DNA of 64,000 nucleotides from Ophiodon elongatus (GCA_016806645.1 JACSYO010001682.1:912001-976000); one strand, 5' to 3'. Shown: positions 48,646 to 60,047, counted from the stretch's first letter. Program-made: numbers and translations. The notes: a model not told the origin generated them from the letters alone.

Positions 48646-50439
48646 ATGAAAAATACAGTAGGTAAAATAAAATAAAAACATAAAAATATTGTACATTGCA
48701 AAAACACTGTTGAATCTGCTTAACATCAGCTTGTTACTATTGTCATTGTTAGCATGCTGATGTTAAAGTGTAATCAAACCTTTGTGCCTAACTACAGCCT
48801 CATAGAGATGCTATCGCACCACTGTAGAATCCTAGTCTTGTGAAATTATGTTTATAATATTTGTATTTCATTTTATGTTTCTTGTTATTCACTGACTTAA
48901 AAAAATTAAATTCAGGATATTGTAATTTTTTATTTTATTTTGTGGGTAAGTGGTGGGCCTTTTTATATGAGGGAGTGGTTAAAATGGGAGGGCTTGGCTA
49001 GAAGGGAGATATAATGCATCATTTTCAGAATGCTACCATAATACTGCTGATTGACATTTTTAATAAAGGCAACCTGGAGACAACCTTGTGGGTGATAAAA
49101 GTATAAGAAATGATCTTTAAGTTTCTTCTATTCACTGCACAGTTGCATTAGAATATTCAATGTGAAGAATTATCCCTTTGCAATCAGACAGTAATTCACC
49201 ACATGCCTTATTATTCTTTTATTATACGGACATCTTTGATGCATAGTAGTTATCACTGCAGAATTTCTGCACTGCATGACCCAGGGATCTCTTGTCAAAC
49301 AGTTTTCTTTTGATTTACTGTTGATGAGGTATGACTCTCCTCAGCGATATTTATTCTTCGGCCTTCTTCTACTCTGTTGATGCCAAACATTCATGATTTG
49401 CTGCAGCCAGTAACTGGTGCTTTTTTTTGGAAGTGCAACATTTGTTGTCTGCACATATCTCTGTTTCTTCGGGGAGAAAATAAAAGATAAAACTGAAATG
49501 GATATTTTGTTGCAGCGCTGTTTACAGGTCTCAGAGTAAATGGATATTAATTCATCCTCTTCCTGTTGCATGTCGTGCAACACTTCTCACACTTTTGTGT
49601 GTGTGTGTGTGTGTGTGTGAGTGCGTGTGTGTATTTCTATGTGTTGGTCGGGGTTGCATCGTCGCTGCCCTGAAGACAAACTGTGTGTGGCCGTTTTGTT
49701 TTGCATTTCATTCTTGACTAAGTGCGACATGGAGGAGCAAGTCGAGAGCTGTTTACCAGAATAAAAGAATGATTAACAATTTGAAAGGATATGTCCCATT
49801 TCATAATAGAGAGGCTAACTTGCAGCCAGGAGGCTCGGCTGAGTTCCAGCTGGCTTCGGGTCAGTAGGATGACATACACTGTAAATTATACGTGGTATAT
49901 GTTTTGACCTGTCTGTCTCCTCAAAAGTCTCTGAATCAAGGTTATGTTTTTATATGTAAACCACAGGAATTGTGACAGTAGTTTGATGTATTAATTTGGG
50001 ATTGTAGCTGCAGAGGAAAACTGCAAATTCAGCTTCTGCTTAGGGACCCACAGTAGAGGTTTTCACGAGTCCACTCGATTAAAAGTACTTGAGACCTGAT
50101 CCAGGAGCTGGAGTTCATTCTGTCTGATCAGACCAAGTAGGATTAAGTACTATTGCAGCAATGCTATGGAAGGTACTTGAGATTTGATGATGATTTGCAT
50201 GAAGAATTTTACATGTTTCTGCAGTTAACTGTGTAGATAAGGTGGTGGAGGCAGGATGGATGGGCCTGATTATTAATTAATTGGCTGAAATTGCCAAATA
50301 GTGACAACATTCTGCTTCAGGAATCCTCGCACACTTTGCGTTGCAACGTATCCTCATACAATGGTACGTATGATATCTTGTGAAAAGTTGTTTTGTTGTT
50401 TTTTGACAAATGTTGAGCAAGCCTCTTGCTCTTAAGTAT
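48646..50439. other. Non-coding stretch with (TG)n
   Basis: A TG run lies at 49595-49632. The minus-strand 80-codon frame at 49341-49583 is basic and has no family signature. No gene is called. Confidence 0.4.
49595..49632 (+). repeat. (TG)n microsatellite
   Basis: An almost perfect TG run with one A and one C interruption. Confidence 0.9.
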
Positions 50440-51795
50440 GGAAGTTACTTAGTTACAAAAAAAGTCAATGTAGACTTCCGGTTTCACACAGGACACTAAC
50501 AGCGGTCTCCTGGCTGAAAGTCCAGTGTTTTTAGTCCCACCCAGCCACTCCGACCTCCTCCCTGCCCTGACTTTCTAGTTTTTTTTTATACTACGCCATG
50601 GCTTAAGATTACTTGGATTACATCTGAATTGATTACGTGGGCTATAAATGGATTATAGTGCATTACTTTTAGTAGGTATAGTTACAAACATTGAATGAGA
50701 ACAGCTTGTGCTTTCAGACCAGATTTCAACAATCTTGTGATTACAAGCCCTGATTACTACCTAAATGTAGGACTGCTTGACTTTAAGCCCTTTTCCACTG
50801 CAGGAATTTAAAACATAATGTACCAAGTTCTGCCGTTGCACTGCTCAGACACAATAGTGAATGCTAAAAAGTTCCTCGTAATTTTATTGCTGACAACTGT
50901 GACCGATCAAGAAGATCTGCCATGTCGTCATATCACAAACGACCACTACATCTGTAACTGTCATTTCACTGCTCCATTTGTATCGACCGGTACAACCGAT
51001 ACTTTAGAAGAGAACAAAGGAGAAAGATTGTTGGACAAATCAAGATATTTGAGACCCTCGTTGTTGGAAAGGAGGCCATTCAGTGCTGCAGTCAGCGGTT
51101 AGAAACCCAAAAAAATTATACATTTACTATACCATTCACATCCATCTCTGTAATATTCATATCTATGTAAATTGCAGTGTAACATTATAATGTCATTCAG
51201 TGTCCTGCACCTCCATACACCTATATACGAAAGTCTGGATTACATAACACGGCACCCTTTAGCATCTGTATTGGACATTATTTTCAATTAACTCCAACGT
51301 AAACCCATCGGCGTCAGTATTAGACGGTCAGAGCAACTGGTTTTGTTTGAAGAGCGAGAAAGTCCGGTTAGGGCGGGTGGATAGGTCAAACAAACACAGG
51401 ACTTTCATACAGGATACTGTTGTTTGTGTCCCATGTGAAACATTATTATTATAATTTAAAAAAAATTATTGAATTATTATAGACTTATTTTACCTTAGTT
51501 TTGTTACTCAACTTCCATGCATTGCTAACACCAGTTACACAGTCAATTTTTTTTTTTAAGTGAAACCACAAACTTTTCCTAAGCCTTACTAAGTACTTTT
51601 CTTGCCTTAACCTAACCAAGTAGTTTTGTTGCACAAGTAAACTTAAAAACTAAGTAAACCCACATTTTAAGTTTACTTTGAAAAGTCACGTCCAAATCCG
51701 ACGCTGAAGGGGGGTACCTAAAGAGACATAGTTTAAGGCGTAGGGCCACTGACCAAACATATTTGACGAGTTGGTAGTGAGAATGTTTGGGTTCA
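50440..51795. mobile_element. Larger X-family inverted-repeat element
   Basis: The left arm, 50440-50570, has TTTCACACAGGACACTAACA and GCGGTCTCCTGGCTGAAAGT. The right arm, 51350-51430, carries the reverse complement: ACACAGGACTTTCATACAGG and TTTGTGTCCCATGTGAAAC. Beyond it the rest of the X unit continues in reverse order, with TAACCAAGTAGTTTTGTTGC at about 51613-51632. Next come TTAAGTTTACTTTGAAAAG and finally ATTTGACGAGTTGGTAGTGA near 51761-51780. About 780 bases separate the arms. The spacer holds a 94-codon frame (50818-51102) without recognised transposase motifs. It is the most complete X copy, with a right end longer than the left. Confidence 0.65.
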
Positions 51796-52378
51796 AACTA
51801 AGGTCTGATCCAGATCATAGTTTACGATAATAGGTTGGCACCTGCGGTATCAGATTTCAGGGGTGGCCCATGCCAGCCCAGGCAACTTCCTGGATACGCC
51901 CCTGCGGTACAGGCTGTCCCTGCAGTTCCTTCATTTGTTTACAGTATTGTTGCCATGGTTATCATAATGTAACACTGCTGTCAAGAAGGCTTAATTATTT
52001 TTGGGGTAGATGTTTATGATCCCCTTAAGTGACATAAACTGAGCCAGCCTATAGAATATAATATATTGAGAAGAAAATAGTTTTGAACATAGTGTATAAA
52101 ATATCTATGAGCAGTGTGAGTAAAATGCACGATGTGATAAATACCATTTTCAAGCAGAGCAGAATGTATGTATTGGAATGTAGTTGGGAGAAATACATTG
52201 AGGAAAAGATATGCAGGTGATGTGGTGATGGAGTGAATACATCTATTGTGTCCCCACCTATTCAGAGGAGGTTGCTGTGTGGCAGCTCAGTTCACTCTTC
52301 ATATGTTTTATGGATTGCCATAACGCTGACACTGATACTGACTATTTTGACAGTGTATTTTGTTCCTCTGCTCTGCAG
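51796..52378. other. Non-coding stretch
   Basis: No repeat is recognised. A pyrimidine-rich tract TTTTGTTCCTCTGCTCTGCAG ends at 52378 and forms the acceptor of the next candidate. Confidence 0.35.
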
Positions 52379-52502
52379 CAGCAACATGGCCACTGTTATT
52401 TTCAGCCCTGCATGCCTCCACAGCAGTTTGCAGTGTGGGCAGGCACCTGCAGGGCCGCAGATGAGATTGCTGATACAGGGGTTCCGGTTGTCCCCAACCT
52501 TG
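52379..52502 (+). CDS. Candidate internal coding exon
   Basis: A strong acceptor (pyrimidines then CTGCAG, ending 52378) and a strong donor (CCTTG then GTACGT at 52503) enclose 124 bases. Two of the three frames are open. Frame one starts on a codon boundary and reads QQHGHCYFQPCMPPQQFAVW then AGTCRAADEIADTGVPVVPN. Frame two begins SNMATVIFSPACLHSSLQCG. Neither is recognised. The composition of frame one (Cys, Pro, Gln, aromatic residues) could be real protein. Neither open frame accepts the one-base end of the 39060 exon, so a shared transcript would need another exon between them. The open frame runs on past the donor for about 190 bases, so absence of a stop is not itself informative. Confidence 0.28.
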
Positions 52503-53380
52503 GTACGTCCCGGGCACACCCCGCCCCCCCCCCCTACGTAGACCCTTGTCCTCACCCCTTGCCCATAAATTTTGAGCGAGGGATTATGGGTTCATTTGCC
52601 CATCCGTTTAGCCCCGCAAAGCCGGCGTCGGCCTTTGACTGGAGGGGCCTCCACAACATGGGCCCTGCCGCATGGGGTCTGAATGCTAAAGCGTAGACCG
52701 AGATTAAGGAGGTGGCCCCCCTTCTTCCCTGACAGTCCCTGCCCCGCCGCTTGACGCGGTGTCAAGCCCAAGTGCTGCGGAGGCTCAGCTCCTCTCAGCG
52801 CTCCAGACAGGCCAGATCCGGGCTTTGACAGGCTCGGTCTGTGGGGAGAGTCTGAGTCCAGACGCTGCTCTGACCCCGCTGCCCTCCTGTATGTTGTTTA
52901 CCTTCAGGTGTTGGCACCTGCTCAAAGAGAGAAAGGAGGGGAAGAAGAAAAAAAAAGAAAAAGAAAAACAGGGATGTCTGCTTCTACCTCTCCCAGACAG
53001 GAATCAGAAATTGACAATGCTGGGGCTCAAAACAGCCAGACCTTGTGGGTCCTGTGGGGCTGCCTAGAACTGACTGGACCTTGACCATGGCTTAAGCAGC
53101 TTCTCCAGGCCAAATGGACCTGAATTCATCTTTTTTACCTTGACAAGAAAAAGAACAGTTTAATCATAAGTTTCTCTGTTGCCGCTTTAAGGGGATGAAA
53201 AAATACTTTTATTTAAACTTAAGTTTGTAATAGTGAATTTTTTATTTTTTCAAGTATATAATGAATGGCTTTCAGGTCATGTGACATTTGAATTGATTAA
53301 CTCTAACCAAACCTTCAATTACTGCCAGAACAAAAAGAAAAGAGGAGACGCCAGCCATGTCGGCGACCCCTACGTGAGCT
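52503..53380. other. GC-richer non-coding stretch
   Basis: A C-run lies at 52523-52532. The 102-codon frame at 52759-53067 includes a lysine-rich stretch from an A/G run near 52930-52970 and has no signature. Confidence 0.4.
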
Positions 53381-54010
53381 CACGCTGAGTAAACGCCCAT
53401 GTGGGCAGCACCGAACCGCCACCTCTCTCACCTCGCCTCGGTGTGAATGGACTCTTTTTCATTAGCTTGATTTGATATAATTTCCCGCATTTCCTCCCAA
53501 CAATGTGACGTCCAAATGAGGATTCCAAAACACAATGCGGACTCAAATACATTTGGCCTCTCAAATTGGAGGTTAAAAAAGACTGGACGGCAATCGCAGC
53601 AGATATACTTCCTCGCTGACGGCTTTACTGCACACTGCTCCATTCTTGGTGAGCATCAGTGCATAAGTAATTATGGAGAATTATTCAACGGAGGCATAAT
53701 TATGCAAAGTCTTTTAAATGACGGACAAATGTGCCGCATTATGTGCATTGTTTTGCAAATGCGGTTGACGGTTTTTCGTTATCTGTATCTTGCTCTGCAA
53801 CACCTGTTTTGTATAATTAAAACAAACTTTGACATGGGATTTTTGACTGAGGCAATTAATAGAATCATAAATGCCATTCAACTTAGAGGAAGGCTCACGG
53901 GGGATTTATTTTCATATGGACATTCTCTCTTTTCGCCGTGTGGGCGGCGAATGCCAAACTCGATGACAAGTGTGGACTTGAACGTATGCATCTTGGAGAC
54001 TTCAGAGTGA
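53381..54010. other. Repeat-poor block, possible conserved non-coding DNA
   Basis: The block has TAATTA words at 53668-53673 and 53697-53702, the second running into TTATGCAAAG (octamer-like). It also has GCAATTAATAGAATCATAAA near 53852 and TTTTGCAAATGCGG near 53751. A 164-codon plus-strand frame covers 53516-54010, but no domain or splice context supports it. Dense homeodomain/POU-type words and the absence of repeats suggest an enhancer-type element; this is untested. Confidence 0.4.
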
Positions 54011-54989
54011 ATAGTGTATTTTTAGAATCCTCACAAAAGAGGGTTTCACTCTTTTGCACGTTATATTCAGAATTGCGTGCCTTTGCTCAAATACACCCAC
54101 AATCCTGCCAATCCATCCTGGTTTACAGATACATTGCTGCGATAAACAGTGCTGTTTAGATACTGTTCTTGGTGCTGTTCAAGTGTAGTAACATTGAATT
54201 TCAATCTTCCCCATTCAACATTTACAAGAGGTGTATAAACCCAAAAATATAACATAAGACATTTCAAACTCCTCATATGAATCCACCATCACCGGTGTAG
54301 TTTCTTAATAACTAATAACACAGTACAACATCATATAACTGTGTTATAAATCTATTAACTGACACAGGTAAAATCATTTATAAGCAGGTATAAAACTGAC
54401 ATATCATTACAGACAATTACAACTATGGGAAATGTTATAAAGCAGTCACTATCTGTTTCTACATCCAAGTTATGGATGAGTGGTATGAGGAGTTTCAAAC
54501 ACTTTCCAAATCATACATCATAGCATGAATTGAATTTTCATCAGGCAAATGGCCAGCATGATAAAGAACAAAGTATATGTAGTCAGCAAACTGGCGTCAA
54601 AACGCTGACGTTAACATATTTACAAGTCCTGATAAGACGCAATACATTATCAAGATTAGATACATTATCAATCACTGAAAAATGTATGTTATACATAGGT
54701 TATACATCAAAGTAATTGTAAGAAAATATATTTGTTATATTGTGATACACTTAGTCTGAGAATGTTCCCAATATGTTCATTAACAAGCGCGAATTTGCAA
54801 TAGCTGCGACCACGTTCGCTCATTTATCCACGCCCGTACGCCTGGTCCATGAGTAATCAAAGAGGGCGTGGTCTAAATATAGGGGGCAGGGCTTACCCAC
54901 ACCTTCGACAAAGGAAGTCTCTGCTGAGACCAATGATGCCTCCCACAAGTGTCTACGACAAACAGTTGAGTTAGGCCACGGTACGTGAA
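54011..54989. other. A/T-rich non-coding stretch
   Basis: Very A/T-rich with scattered TTATAA words. A small duplication, ATACATTATCAA, occurs at about 54641 and 54661. No gene. Confidence 0.4.
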
Positions 54990-55085
54990 TCTGTTTCCAT
55001 GTGCGACTGACCGACAGAATCAAACCCGAGACGTTGCGGTGGCATTTCGCTGTCACCACTCGGCTACTGAGGCGCTCCAAATGAG
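54990..55085 (-). mobile_element. tRNA-derived SINE head
   Basis: On the minus strand, GCGCCTCAGTAGCCGAGTGG leads into an A-box-like TAGCCGAGTGGT (55066-55055). A B-box-like GGGTTTGATTCTG follows at 55027-55015, 27 bases further on, as in tRNA-like RNA polymerase III promoters. The body beyond the B box (lower coordinates, to about 54800) has no recognised family. No intact tRNA cloverleaf is expected. I call it a SINE rather than a tRNA gene because the B box departs from GGTTCGAATCC. Confidence 0.55.
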
Positions 55086-55090
55086 AGTAA

Positions 55091-55617
55091 TGTTAACGAA
55101 ACAGAGGTGTAAATCCATTTGGATTGTGCTATTCATGGAAATCTACTGTAAGTACGAAAAGGTCTCATCCAATGTCTGATAATATATTCCCCCGGGGTCA
55201 AAGTCAATAACCCATTATATGGATTAAAAGAGCCTCTTCTGTCCTTCACCGTTCACTTCTGGACAGCAAATAGCTTCTTCTTTTATTCATTGGTTTCTAT
55301 CACAAAGACATAGTTGGTAAAGTATGTGTCAAAGCAATTTACTCACTAACATATACTCCCACACGGAACAGGACTCCTGCTGCTCGCTTAAGCATTGGAC
55401 TTCCTGACTCACAAAGAGAGAGAGAAAAAAAAAGAAGAAAAAGAATCCCATCTTGCAGGGGAATCTTAAGCAGATGCATGGAAGCAGGAAAATCCCCCTG
55501 GATAAGCCGTTATGGTGTGACAACCTCTTTCTGGTTATGAGCTGACAACACACTGCCTTTATTAAACACAGGTTCCATCTGTGACAGATCTAGAAAAAGG
55601 TATTTCAGAGTAACTCA
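55091..55617. other. Non-coding stretch, nothing recognised
   Basis: An A/G run (GAGAGAGAGAAAAAAAAAG) lies near 55418-55436. No gene signal. Confidence 0.4.
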
Positions 55618-55800
55618 CCGCGGGGTTGCGTCTGACACAATCGGCCGATCCGCCCGGGCGCGGGGGCCATTCACGGCGCTTAAACTACTGCAGCGGAGAA
55701 ACGAGACGAGATTCGTGCCTCCAATCTTGCCCTTGGAATTTCAGGTTCATGCTTGACAACGTATTTACCCGCTTGATGTGTGCTCGGTGCGCGACGGAGT
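55618..55800. other. Small CpG-rich patch
   Basis: CpG is unusually frequent for this window, with CGGCCGATCC, GCCCGGGCGCGGGGG and GTGCGCGACGG words. It is too short to call a CpG island with certainty, and no TATA box or start site is evident. Confidence 0.35.
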
Positions 55801-56560
55801 TCTAACAGACTCACATTTTTCACCCCCTGTTACATCCGCAGGATCCAAGAATTCTCTCAGCAAAGCCATGATATGTTCACATCAATTCAGAATAATCCTT
55901 TGTATGTATTTGTAATATATGTATATATTTTTTCTCCTCTTGTCTTCCTTTCTTCTCTCTTCTTTTTCAGTTTGATTTCAAAAAGCCCTTAGCTATTTCA
56001 TAATAATCCAAATACAGATGTAATATCAGGATATTTCTTATGAATGGGTTGACAGTGATGGTAATAGTAGCAATAATAAGGATAGTGATAATATGAGAAA
56101 TACAAATAATTAATAACGATGATGTGTAGGCCCCTGTCCAGTGGTTGACAGATGTTGGGTTGGCAAACAGCTACCCGAACTGACATTGCATACAAATGGG
56201 GAAATGAGCAGCGGGTATGACAACAAACTGAGGGGAACTGGTATGTGCCCAGTTGGATTATCACCTGTGTTGAACTGTGGGAAATGTGAAATAGCGCATT
56301 ATGCCAAATTGTAAAATAGATGTACTTTACTGGTTTTGCATCTGCGCAAAGTAGTTGTTGCTCCTGTTATGTAGGGACCCAGATTAATCTTTAAAACCCT
56401 ACCACAGCATTATAGGTCCATTAAAAACATATCAGCACTGCACCTCATTGAAGTGAATTCTCCACTGGTCCAATCTCCTCAGCACTTGGGTGCTTGGGAT
56501 TCATAGCCAGCTGGAACGATGCAAAACTACAGTATCCTAACTCAGCTAGCTCTGCTGTTT
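55801..56560. other. Non-coding stretch with pyrimidine tract
   Basis: A T/C-rich tract at 55928-55971 ends in TTTTTCAG. Ten open codons (FDFKKPLAIS) then a stop follow. GATAAT/AATAATAG words make 56060-56120 A/T-rich. Confidence 0.35.
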
Positions 56561-57400
56561 CTCCAATACGTCACGGTGACCTCGGGAGTCGATATCCTTA
56601 TTTGCTTACTTAGTCCAAGGCACGCCATGACACACCACAGTTGTTAACGGCAAAGCAGTGATTTATTTAGCCAATTAAACTTTGGGATAATTAGGTTGAG
56701 ACAACGAGGGAGCCGGGCGGGGAATTTGTCCAGTACGCAGAGGTTAATGATAATCCTCTTTGAGATAAGTGCCATGTGACCAATGGGAGCTCAGGCCGGA
56801 GCGCCCGGTCCAGCAGACCTCGCCGGGGCCTCTGAAGTGCAGTCATTGGGATAAGGCAAGCCCAGCGGCTGATTTACTGTAACTCCCGAGTGTCGCGCTC
56901 ATTATTGTAATGTCTTCTCCACACACCCTTCCACTTATTTGACACTGTTTATTTCGACCTGATTAACACCATTTTATTTATTTTTTTGGAGTGTGGATTA
57001 ATGGAACGAAGAGAGAGACTCCAATATTGTGGAGTGGGCTGACAAACATCGCGGGTCTTCTACTGCTGGTTTCGACATTATTGACAGCAGTGTGCATAAT
57101 GAAGTAATCATTGCTTACTCAGACAGATTAGGCGCTGTTTTTTTCTCGCACTCGTTCATTGAAAGGAAATTTTGAGCATTTAAATACAGATTGATTGGCT
57201 GGCTGTTCCTTTAATTTGGAGTAGTAAAAATCTGCGAGATGATAGCTGCACAATAATTGGTAAAATGCTAAATTAGCATCAGATGTAATCATATTCAGTG
57301 ATTAGATCAAAGTTTAAAGTGCGCTTACATAATCAATATTAAAAGCCAGTCATAGCATTTAAGATAACAATGGGTCATTTAATTGATTAGTTTAACAATT
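56561..57400. other. Repeat-poor block, strongest conserved non-coding candidate
   Basis: About 840 bases without microsatellite or dispersed repeat. Words seen include TTAATGATAATCCTC near 56743, GCCAATTAAAC near 56670 and GGATTAATGG near 56994. There is a 15-base perfect palindrome ATGCTAAATTAGCAT at 57265-57279, a TCF/LEF-type GATCAAAG at 57305-57312, and ATTTAATTGATTAG near 57376. No frame of protein character occurs. This density of homeodomain and TCF-type words suggests an enhancer. Conservation was not tested. Confidence 0.45.
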
Positions 57401-57712
57401 TGGAAGTCATACGTTGGAGCTGTACGTTACCATTGCAGCAGTCAGATGAGTTTTTTTCTTCTTTTTTTGCCCAGCGGCGACAATATGTGAGTCTGAATTA
57501 TTGGTTATGGAATGAAACGCTGGCTTTATCAAATGTGAGTTGATGTTTTTATTTTTGGTGTGTATTGTTTCAACTTTTAAAAAGTTAAAGTTGAAAAAAA
57601 GTTTCCACGTGAGACTGCTGTTAATCACAGTGTGTTGTAGCCACCTTGCGGCAGTGGAAGAAATGCAATGTGTTCTATATCTCTGCAAACATGTAAATAC
57701 TTGTTTGCGCAG
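57401..57712. other. Non-coding stretch before a candidate exon
   Basis: T-rich near 57451-57468; nothing else recognised. Confidence 0.4.
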
Positions 57713-57798
57713 ATATGTCATTGTCTATCCATGAAGCGTGCCTCATCGCAGCTGTTCAGGATCCGCTGTACTTGCAGTACATGACAGCGGCACAGCCG
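57713..57798 (+). CDS. Candidate internal coding exon
   Basis: The acceptor TTGTTTGCGCAG ends at 57712 and the donor CAGCCG then GTGAGT follows 57798. The 86 bases are open in only one frame, with two bases left over at the start and none at the end. It reads MSLSIHEACLIAAVQDPLYL then QYMTAAQP. Its two-base start fits the one-base end of the candidate exon at 39060-39154, forming GAT (Asp) across the junction. The pyrimidine tract before the acceptor is weak. I do not recognise the protein. Good codon-like composition and a near-consensus donor make it worth testing. Confidence 0.32.
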
Positions 57799-60047
57799 GT
57801 GAGTCACATACTACAGCCAAAAGAAAAAAGAAAACACCTTTTACTTTCCTTAAATTCTGTACAATCAGCCATATTATTACAGATGGATTTGAGTCAGAGT
57901 ATGGTGAGTCAGGAAGGGATTACACCGTGGAGACACCTCCTAAATGTATCATCTGCTGGGAAGTCGGAGTGCAGGTCCAGACGGGAGTCAAATACGAAGT
58001 CATCCCTTCTGCAGCTTCACACCCTGTGTAATGTATTACGCGTTACTCAGATCGAGAACATAAACAGGGCACGGCGGTCTGCTCATGATGACAGGTTGTG
58101 TGATGCACCGCTGAGTACAGTTATTTAAAACGCACACACTCAAGTGCATGTAGAAAACCTCCTCTCGGGGGAGCAAAAAAATAAGTGGGCAATGGATTTG
58201 AGCCACAGGTGGACAGAGCTGCAACTGTTAATGTGCCCATTTCTACCTGCTGGGAGAACTGAGGGGGATGGGGGTTGTCCTGAGAGTATTGAGCCCCTCC
58301 CCTACCCGCTATGCAGCAGGCCTGTGATAAATGGTCCATAAACAGCTCTGGTCCTTCAGGCAGCCAAGTTCCATGGACCCTAAAGTTTGGAAACAATGAT
58401 GACATATGTCCTAGACCCTTAAAACTACATTATCTGTGCTCATGAACAGAACGTCAAACACCTTGTACTAGACAGCATTGCATTTAGGCTTAATGCACCA
58501 CGGTTGCTCATAATTACGGAAACACCAACAGACCGTGTTGGTGTCCTCGAGAAAGCCTTCAAACTATTTTGAAGACATGCTCCTCTGTTTATTATCTACG
58601 CCAAGCATTTAGGTAAGTTACTACGAGCAACCACGTACACATTTGGCTGAAAGTCACCAATGGACACGGTCGCTCGTTAGACTGAAACACCTCTTGTTCC
58701 GAAACGGTCGTGATGCTTGTCCGAATATCGACGCTGACATTTGAACACGCAACAATCAGACATTTTTTATGCTGCTACCAGTTTTAATTCAATGTTTAAT
58801 TAAATGAATAGCATGGGGCAAAATGCCCCTTCCTGTAAAAGGCTCTATGGGTGGACCTGCAGCAGCCCAAAAACAAACAAAGGAAGTGCTTTGGGAAGGG
58901 CGGCTGAATGTTTATTCTCACAGACATTAACATTAACACAGTTTGCAAGCTTTAATAACCACAGCCATATACCAGATTCCATCATTTCTAACAAAGTGGG
59001 GAGTAATGATAAGTATAAGTAATGCATTCATAAGTGTATGAAGAGCAGGGAATTCCTGATTGAACGATGTGCATTTACATATTCTGGTGCACTTATTAAT
59101 TCCAAACCCATCTGCAAAATGATCCAACTGTGGGTAAAATTATGATTTGTTCCAGCAGTGAGCAATAAAAGAAATGTGATTATTGCCACTGATTTAGATT
59201 ATCTTTGTACCGTCTTATATCTAGCATTAACCATACGGCAGTGGTTATGAATGTCAATAGTAAGCACTGATTCTTTTTTAAATGTGACATTCAGCATGCT
59301 GTATGCTCATAATAGCATACAAGCAATGTATTATGTATTAATGTGTAATCATGGAATGCTATTTTTCCTTATTTCTAAAAGTCGCATTTGCATGTTTGCT
59401 TCACTGTCTGCTTCCCAGTCACATCTTGTCATTCATCGTTTGGCTGCCGCCATATACCAAATGGTTCAACAAATATTGAGCATATTGAAGTCCTTCATCC
59501 TGCATAATATCCTTTATCCTGAGCTATAATAAGCACAGAACACTTCATTAAAAAATGGTATAACAGGATGTGGAAAACATCCAAGAAAACCAATCTGGCT
59601 TGAGGTTGTTGCCAAAGTCAGAGCTGTCCCTTCCAAATTTCATGCAACATATGAATCCTGTGTGGATTGTCGAGTATATGCACTTGTATGTGCGCGTGTT
59701 GTGGGTGGCTTTTCTTTCGACTGAAACAACAGAAAATGTATTTGGCTCTGTTCACACCTGGCCTGAACTTCAGTAAGGTGTCTGTAATATGCAGAAATGT
59801 TGCCTAATTAGCAACCTTTCCCCGATAATACTGCTGGTTCTGTGGTGTTGTCATCAATATATTAATTACTTGTGTCAAATTGATCAATGTGGAAGACACT
59901 GACTCGCAACCTGAAGATATTTTGTCAAGTGGAAAGAATGAGCCTCATGATGATTACAATTTTCATGGAGATTTATGAAGGTTGATGCTGGAAATGCCAT
60001 GGGGTCATTGAAGTCAAAGGGTTGATCCCACTGAGGTAAACCCTTCT
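57799..60047. other. Non-coding stretch
   Basis: At 57883-57903 a 21-base segment ATGGATTTGAGTCAGAGTATG lies between TTATTACAG and GTGAGTCA, a micro-exon-like arrangement that is probably chance. The rest, including 58.4-60.0 kb, has no gene or repeat signal. Confidence 0.35.

Noticed and set aside
48421..48726. Minus-strand frames of 93-101 codons rich in Tyr, Ile, Thr and His
   Set aside because: They are translations of the compound TG/TATG/TA microsatellite.
50818..51102. 94-codon frame as a host gene
   Set aside because: It sits in the spacer between the arms of an X element, has no transposase or host-protein signature and no splice context.
54990..55085. True tRNA gene on the minus strand
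   Set aside because: A- and B-box-like words exist, but the B box is degraded and I see no convincing cloverleaf, so a SINE head is the better reading.
57883..57903. 21-base micro-exon between TTATTACAG and GTGAGTCA
   Set aside because: Signals of this quality occur often by chance, and the segment is too short to judge.
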